Below are positions 57,839 to 64,000 of a stretch of DNA of 64,000 bases, in pieces (the first letter of the stretch is position 1; each line of letters opens with the position of its first letter). This DNA comes from Candidula unifasciata (taxonomy: Eukaryota; Mollusca; Gastropoda; Stylommatophora; Geomitridae), in contig CAJHNH020001591.1 in NCBI GenBank assembly GCA_905116865.2, forward strand, positions 310,001-374,000, written 5' to 3'. The notes under the pieces are model-generated. The model searched no databases and was not told the DNA's origin. It saw nothing but the letters and a program-made list of their open reading frames with translations. Made by a program: the position numbers and the translations under genes.

Positions 57839-57990
57839 ACTAAGATGGGCACAGGATATAAGAGACACCTTGGGTAAGAAAGTGCACAAGGTGGGAGAGA
57901 GGGCGAGTGATCTACAAGTAGTTTCAGGCAGACCGTGATGAGAGTGATGTTCTGCAAAATACCGGCTACATGATGATGATGGTGATGAGA
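57835..57990 (+). repeat. Interspersed repeat with GAT tail, partner of 13930-14120
   Basis: CACTAAGATGGGCACAGGAT, AAGAAAGTGCACAAGGTGGG, AGGCAGACCGTGATGAGAGT and GGCTACATGATGATGATGGT match 13955-14120 in order. It is probably the 3' end of another non-LTR element with a (GAT)n tail. Confidence 0.55.
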
Positions 57991-58083
57991 AGATATCGAA
58001 GCCAGCCCCAACTAAGATATGGACTTATAGGCGGGACATGTTTCATGAGGTGTTAGTACTACAGACTAAAAGAGAAAAACCAC

Positions 58084-58590
58084 CACTGTTGCCACTTTTC
58101 TTTGACCAAAAAAAACACATCCAAAACGGAGTCAAAAATATCTAAAAACTAAAATTTGCGTGGAAAACATCTAGAAAAAAAAATCGAAATGGATAGAGTC
58201 ACAAATTACATAGCTATTTATATGACTTCATCTTTACTGAAGTCTGCCTTACAAGATCCACAGGATAACTTAGCTTGGATGATGAAGTTGAAGCTTCAGA
58301 TCCAAAATGACTCTAATATGCTTTAGCTGTTCCAATTTCTTTTAATACCCAATCAGGGAGTTGATAAGTGGAACAGCTTTTTCCTACTCTTATCAGGCAG
58401 AATGTTATTGTCAAGATAGCATTTAAAAGGCTTAATTTCATCCTGTTTCTTAGGTTAGATTTGATAAATTCACTCCAAATGAAAAACATCTGGTAAAACA
58501 TCTACCATCTAAATGTCAAAAACGCCATCTAAATGCGGTAAACATCTAAATCTGGATGTAAAACATCCAAAATGGCAACATTGAAAACCA
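58084..58590. mobile_element. MITE-like element with TTGCCA ends
   Basis: It begins TGTTGCCACTTTTC and ends AAAATGGCAACA, an inverted pair of about 12 bp with one indel. The left 140 bp (TTTGCGTGGAAAACATCTAG, GTCACAAATTACATAGCTAT) recur at 6088-6235. The right 120 bp (AACATCTACCATCTAAATGT, CTGGATGTAAAACATCC) recur, with internal expansion, at 9750-10630. No target duplication was found and the class is undetermined. Confidence 0.6.
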
Positions 58591-58739
58591 CACACCCTAA
58601 CTGGCTAGACGATCAATTTAAGTGAAAGTCCACAGGGACTTCTCTGCCCCCCCCCCCCTCCCCCGCCCCCTTTGTTTCCTGATCTAATTACACATAATTT
58701 ACAAACCCCGTTCAAGGATTCTCACATTGTGTTACCCAG

Positions 58740-58927
58740 GCTCCTACTCGCTGGCATTCCCAGCCAGCTACGACCCCAGCCTGATCAAGCAGATCGATAT
58801 CGCCCTGCTGACCCTCAGAGAAAAAGGGGTTCTCAAAATGCTGGAGGACCGATGGTTCTCGGGCGAGTGCACCGGGTTTGTTGTGGAGTCCAACAGTAAC
58901 CGACTGCTGATCCCGCCTTTCTACGGG
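58740..58927 (+). CDS. iGluR exon 9: S2 lobe end and pre-M4
   Basis: Two bases complete Gly365, then 62 codons (366-427). Acceptor GTGTTACCCAG|GC, donor GGG|GTAACT. S-Y-S-L-A-F-P corresponds to G-Y-G-I-A-T-P of AMPA receptors. L-T-L-R-E-K-G-V-L-K-M-L-E-D-R-W-F-S-G-E-C is the conserved final S2 helix, and Cys408 is the partner of Cys353. About 19 residues lead on to M4. A poly-C run lies about 80 bp upstream of the exon. Confidence 0.94.
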
Positions 58928-59025
58928 GTAACTAGACGTGTTTGTTCTGTTCTTAGTGTTTAGTAATAGTTTAATTTCACAGTGAATAACATTATCAGAC
59001 ATAGCAATAAAAGACAGACAGACAT

Positions 59026-59205
59026 AAGTTGGTCATGTTCTTAGTACACTTGTCTCCATAGTGAGGGGCACACGCCATTTGAAGGTGACAGGTTCGATTC
59101 CTGGCTTGGTAACTATTACTTTTCGATTTTTTTGTTGTCTAGTGAGTCTACTTTCTACTTCTTTCTATAAGTGTTGATCAATACATTATCTGTTTGTTTT
59201 GGACA
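59026..59205 (+). mobile_element. tRNA-derived SINE (SINE-D)
   Basis: AGTTGGTCATGTTCTTAGTA (box A-like) and GACAGGTTCGATTCCTGGC (box B-like) followed by CTACTTCTTTCTATAAGTG and a TCAATACATTATCTGTTTG end. A second copy with the same order is at 30228-30420. It sits in the receptor's ninth intron. Confidence 0.65.
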
Positions 59206-60008
59206 GACATATAGACAGACAAACATATAAACTGACAGACAGACAGCCTGGTAGACAAGCAGGTAGGTAGGTATGGGGTTAGGCAGACCGGCTAACAAGC
59301 AGGCAGAAATGGTGGAGGTCAGACAGACAGGTAGGGGGATAGATAGACAGGTAGGCAGGCAGCTAGACAGTCTGATAAACAGACAGACAGACAGATAATC
59401 TGACAGACAGACAGGGAGGTGGATAATTTGACAGACATGGAGAAAAAAAGCAGCTGGGTGGGTGGATGACCGAATTGATGTCTGTGTGATTTGATGGTTA
59501 GACAGATACATAAATGTAGAGACAGATAAATAAACCGTGCAATATACGCCTTATAACACTGGAATTGCCAAACATATTTACCAGACATTTCTGTGAAAAT
59601 AGAAAGAATAGAAACACAAATTATCTGGTCAATTTGACTTATGCACACTTAATGTTTAATGTTTTATTAAGAATTGACATCATAGCACTTAATACATACC
59701 AAAATGCGCTCCGTCCCAATCTTCAGCAGCAAGCGCAGAGTTCCAGTCCTGATGGTACCCGAAAGTCTGACTTAACATCCATCTCGCCTTTCCCTTGAGT
59801 GTTGATTGTCGGCAAGATTCCATAGTCGACGACTCCTGATACCACCATTCTCCTCAGGCCGTGTTGGTCCATCTGTGCCTCCACACTGTTCACTCGCTCC
59901 CACAGAGCCTAACAACATCTAGCTTGTCATACATCAATTTTCAAACACTGACAACATGTCTGTCATGATGTGTTTTATGTATAATGTCTGACCTTTGTCC
60001 AACGCCAG

Positions 60009-60116
60009 GTTGACCTCGGGACATTCTCTGGGGCACTGATTATTCTAGGCCTTGGCCTAATTATTGGCAGCTTAGCAACCGGGGTGGAGGTCATCGTGTT
60101 CAAGTACGCGGAGACG
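60009..60116 (+). CDS. iGluR exon 10: M4 helix
   Basis: Thirty-six codons (428-463), phase 0 both sides, acceptor CCAACGCCAG|GTT, donor ACG|GTAAGT. V-D-L-G-T-F-S-G-A-L followed by an uninterrupted hydrophobic stretch (I-I-L-G-L-G-L-I-I-G-S-L-A) and then V-E-V-I-V-F-K-Y matches M4 with its characteristic Glu in the lower half. No stop codon is reached in the exon, so the cytoplasmic tail must be encoded beyond the 3.6 kb minisatellite that fills the rest of the window. Confidence 0.9.
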
Positions 60117-60415
60117 GTAAGTGGGGCAGCACTTGCAATTTCATAAAGGTGATTTTCAAAATGAGGCAGTCGGTGATGTTTATGACACGAGACTGTGTCC
60201 ATATCAAGAGGTGGTTTAGGTTTGAATTTTAAGTAAAATAATTATTTTAAAATTAGCGAAATTGGCGGGATTGATATCTGGCTGTGTAAATTTTACACTC
60301 GAGAAATCGTACTTGAAGAAACAAATGTCACAATATAATATTGGAGTGAATGAGGGCATTCTTAAATATGTGAATCAGTACAACTGTCCTGGAACCGTCA
60401 CTGTCTTTGATTGGA

Positions 60416-63400
60416 CGGGACTGGCATTGCAAGTGATGGGACTGTCATTGCAAGTGATGGGACTGTCATTGCATGTGATGGGACTGTCATTGAAAGTGAT
60501 GGGACTGTCATTGCAAGTGATGGGGCTGTCATTGCAAGTGATTGGACTGTCATTGAATGTGATGGGACTGTCATTGCATGTGATGGGACTGTCATTGAAA
60601 GTGATGGATCTGTCATTGCAAGTGATGGGACTGTCATTGCAAGTGATGGGACTGTCATTGCATGTGATGGGACTGTCATTGCATGTGATGGGACTGTCAT
60701 TGCATGTGATGGGACTGTCATTGCATGTGATGGGACTGTCATTGCATGTGATGGGACTGTCATTGAAAGTGATGGATCTGTCATTGAAAGTAATGGGACT
60801 GTCATTGAAAGTGATGGATCTTTCATTGCATGTGATGGATTTGTCATTGAAAGTGATGGATCTGTCATTGAAAGTGATGGGACTGTCATTGAAAGTGATG
60901 GATCTGTCATTGAAAGTGGTGTATCTGTCATTGAAAGTGATGGATCTGTCATTGAAAGTGATGGATCTGTCAATGAAAGTGATGGGACTGTCGTGAAAGT
61001 GATGGATCTGTCATTGAAAGTGGTGGATCTGTCATTGAAAGGGATGGATCTGTCATTCAAAGTGATGGGACTGTCATTGAAAGTGATGGGACTGTCATTG
61101 AAAGTGATGGATCTGTCATTGAAAGTGATGGATCTGTCGTTGAAAGTGATGGCACTGTCATTGCATGTGATAGGACTGTCATTGCATGTGATGGGACTGT
61201 CTTTGTATGTGATGGGACTGTCACTGAAAGTGATGGATCTGTCATTGAAAGTGATGGGACTGTCATTGAAAGTGATGGATCTGTCATTGAAAGTGGTGGA
61301 TCTGTCATTGAAAGTGATGGATCTGTCATTGAAAGTGATGGGACTGTCATTGAAAGTGAAGGATCTGTCATTGAAAGTGATGGATCTGTCATTGGAAGTG
61401 ATGAATCTGTCATTGAAAGTGATAAGATTGTCATTGAAAGTGATGGATCTGTCATTGAAAGTGATGGATCTGTCATTGAAAGTGATTGGACTGTCATTGA
61501 AAGTGATGGGACTGTCATTGAAAGTGATGGATCTGTCATTGAAAGTGATGGATCTGTCATTGAAAGTGATGGATCTGTCATTGAAAGTGATGGGACTGTC
61601 ATTGAAAGTGATGGATCTGTCATTCAAAGTGATGGGACTGTCATTGAAAGTGATGGGACTGTCATTGAAAGTGATGGATCTGTCATTGAAAGTGATGGAT
61701 CTGTTATTGAAAGTGATGGATCTGTCTTTCAAAGTGATGGGACTGTCATTGAAAGTGATGGATCTGTCATTGAAAGTGATGGATCTGTCATTCAAAGTGA
61801 TAGGTCTGTCATTGAAAGGGATGGATCTGTCATTAAAAGTGATGGGACTGTCATTGAAAGTGATGGATCTGTCATTGAAAGTGATGGATCTGTCGTTGAA
61901 AGTGATGGGACTGTCATTGCATGTGATAGGACTGTCATTGCATGTGATGGGACTGTCATTGCATGTGATGGGACTGTCATTGAAAGTGATGGATCTGTCA
62001 TTGAAAGTGATGGGACTGTCATTGAAAGTGATGGATCTGTCATTGAAAGTGATGGATCTGTCATTGAAAGTGATGGATCTGTCATTAGATGTGATGGGAC
62101 TGTCATTAAAAGTGATGGATCTGTCATCGAAAGTGATGGGACTGTCATTGAAAGTGATGAATCTGTTATTGAAAGTGATGGGACTGTCATTGCATGTGAT
62201 GGATCTGTCATTGAAAGTGATGGGACTGTCATTGAAAGTGATGGATCTGTCATTGAAAGTGATGGATTTGTTATTGAAAGTGATGGATTTGTCATTGAAA
62301 GTGATGGGAATGTCTTTGCATGTGATGGGACTGTCATTGCATGTGATGGGACTGTCATTGAAAGTGATGGATCTGTCATTGAAAGTGATGGGACTGTCAT
62401 TGAAAGTGATGGATCTGTCATTGAAAGTGGTGGATCTGTCATTGCATGTGATGGGACTGTCGTTGCAAGTGATGGGACTGTCATTGAAAGTGATGGGACT
62501 GTCATTGCATGTGATGGGACTGTCATTGAAAGTGATGGATCTGTCATTGAAAGTGAGGGGACTGTCATTGCATGTGATAGGAATGTCATTGCATGTGATG
62601 GGACTGTCATTGCATGTGATGGGACTGTCGTTGCAAGTGATGGGACTGTCATTGAAAGTGATGGGACTGTCATTGCATGTGATGGGACTGTCATTGAAAG
62701 TGATGGGACTGTCATTGAAAGTGATGGGACTGTCATTGCATGTGATGGGACTGTCATTGAAAGTGATTGGACTGTCATTGAAAGTGATGGATCCATCATT
62801 GCATGTGATGGGACTGTCATTGAAAGTGATGGGACTGTCATTGAAAGTGATGGGACTGTCATTGAAAGTGATGGGACTGTCATTGAAAGTGATGGGACTG
62901 TCATTGAAAGTGATACTGTCATTGAAAGTGATGGGACTGTCATTGAAAGTGATGGGACTGTCATTGCATGTGATGGGACTGTCATTGAAAGTGATGGGAC
63001 TGTCATTGAAAGTGATGGGACTGTCATTGAAAGTGATGGGACTGTCATTGAAAGTGATGGGACTGTCATTGAAAGTGATGGGACTGTCATTGAAAGTGAT
63101 GGGACTGTCATTGAAAGTGATGGGACTGTCATTGCATGTGATGGGACTGTCATTGAAAGTGATGGGACTGTCATTGAAAGTGATGGGACTGTCATTGCAT
63201 GTGATGGGACTGTCATTGAAAGTGATTGGACTGTCATTGAAAGTGATGGATCCATCATTGCATGTGATGGGACTGTCATTGAAAGTGATGGGACTGTCAT
63301 TGAAAGTGATGGGACTGTCATTGCATGTGATGGGACTGTCATTGAAAGTGATGGATCTGTCATTGAAAGTGATGGATCCATCATTGCATGTGATGGGACT

Positions 63401-64000
63401 GTCATTGAAAGTGATGGGACTGTCATTGAAAGTGATGGGACTGTCATTGCATGTGATGGGACTGTCATTGAAAGTGATGGGACTGTCATTGAAAGTGATT
63501 GGACTGTCATTGAAAGTGATGGATCCATCATTGCATGTGATGGGACTGTCATTGAAAGTGATGGGACTGTCATTGAAAGTGATTGGACTGTCATTGAAAG
63601 TGATGGATCCATCATTGCATGTGATGGGACTGTCATTGAAAGTGATTGGACTGTCATTGAAAGTGATGGGACTGTCATTGCATGTGATGGGACTGTCATT
63701 GAAAGTGATTGGACTGTCATTGAAAGTGATGGATCCATCATTGCATGTGATGGGACTGTCATTGAAAGTGATTGGACTGTCATTGAAAGTGATGGGACTG
63801 TCATTGCATGTGATGGGACTGTCATTGAAAGTGATTGGACTGTCATTGAAAGTGATTGGACTGTCATTGAAAGTGATGGGACTGTCATTGAAAGTGATGG
63901 GACTGTCATTGAAAGTGATGGGACTGTCATTGCATGTGATGGGACTGTCATTGCAAGTGATGGGACTGTCATTGCATGTGATGGGACTGTCATTGCATGT
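60416..64000. repeat. 21-bp minisatellite, at least 3.6 kb
   Basis: About 170 units of GTGATGGGACTGTCATTGAA plus A run to the right edge of the window. The main subtypes are GGGACTGTCATTGAAAGT, GGATCTGTCATTGAAAGT and GGGACTGTCATTGCATGT. The first third is dominated by GGATCT units, the last third by GGGACT units. A block with GGATCCATCATTGCATGT recurs about eight times in 62780-63760. It lies in the intron after exon 10 of the receptor gene. Confidence 0.96.

Larger units (their letters stand above)
36658..60116 (+). other. Ionotropic glutamate receptor gene, ten exons, 3' end outside window
   Basis: This is the gene-level entry. Ten exons on the + strand join in frame into 463 codons with matching phases (0,0,0,2,1,0,0,1,0,0) and GT/AG borders throughout. 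Domain order by residue: signal peptide 1-22, S1 lobe about 24-135, M1 about 159-180, pore loop about 202-222, M3 about 231-255, S2 lobe about 260-408, M4 about 432-458. The product should be a plasma-membrane ligand-gated cation channel subunit of the AMPA/kainate/kainate-binding-protein superfamily. Ligand-contact equivalents are present: Tyr81, Pro108, Thr110, Arg115, Ala291-Thr292 (as in kainate receptors) and Glu340, plus the S2 disulphide pair Cys353/Cys408. The roughly 380-residue amino-terminal domain is absent, the Q/R-site equivalent is Trp217, and the SYTANLAAF motif is degenerate. Introns are 1-4 kb and full of repeats. The exon structure is inferred from splice signals and family alignment, without transcript data. 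Confidence 0.9.

Noticed and set aside
60398..61795. 465-codon minus-strand frame over the same array
   Set aside because: Same cause. The frame change from I-T-F-N-D to M-T-D-P-S reflects an indel in the array.
61792..63993. 733-codon minus-strand frame of M-T-V-P-S-L-S heptads
   Set aside because: A 21-bp repeat without stops is open by construction. It lies in an intron and lacks a signal peptide or unique flanks. Kept only as a finding.

Overview
This is eukaryotic, intron-rich, repeat-dense DNA. I infer a mollusc, probably a gastropod. The reasons are a lophotrochozoan-style ionotropic glutamate receptor gene with short phased exons, tRNA-derived SINEs with a shared core, several non-LTR retrotransposon families, Merlin and hAT DNA transposons, a SPIN-like hAT element (SPIN is known from the pond snail Lymnaea), and very long TTC/GAA, TCTA and minisatellite arrays. 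The species cannot be named from the sequence alone.

One protein-coding gene can be supported. It lies on the + strand from 36658 to beyond the right edge and has ten recognisable exons: 36658-36723, 40194-40223, 43380-43583, 46248-46420, 47830-48011, 49766-49923, 51692-51778, 54394-54586, 58740-58927 and 60009-60116. Every junction is GT/AG and every phase matches. Joined, they give 463 codons of an ionotropic glutamate receptor subunit: signal peptide, S1 ligand-binding lobe, M1, pore loop, M3, S2 lobe and M4. The C-terminal tail lies outside the window. Three features are unusual. The signal peptide runs almost directly into S1, so there is no amino-terminal domain. The pore position equivalent to the AMPA/kainate Q/R site is Trp. 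The normally near-invariant SYTANLAAF gate motif is largely replaced. The residues that contact the glutamate alpha-carboxyl and alpha-amino groups are kept.

Layout. 1-36 kb is intergenic or at least not interpretable as genes. It holds fragments of three LINE groups, a Merlin transposase lacking its catalytic centre (about 5.7-6.0 kb), a decayed hAT transposase split by a SINE (7.0-9.3 kb), minisatellites at 9.7-10.6, 19.7-20.5, 22.7-23.7, 26.0-27.2 (inside a SPIN-like element) and 28.3-28.7 kb, and a 0.9 kb TCTA tetranucleotide array at 33.5-34.4 kb. From 36.7 to 60.1 kb is the receptor gene, whose introns contain more of the same repeats. The intron arrays flanking exon 8 contain tandem copies of that exon's own splice acceptor and splice donor. 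From 60.4 kb to the right edge is a 21-bp minisatellite of at least 3.6 kb in the last visible intron.

Much of the TTC/GAA content appears to be the amplified 3' tail of one SINE family. Two SINE copies have clear target-site duplications. A LINE family with the same GAA-type tail is present, which makes it a candidate partner. The many long open frames made of Ser, Leu, Phe, Lys, Glu or heptad repeats are simple-repeat artefacts and are not listed as genes.
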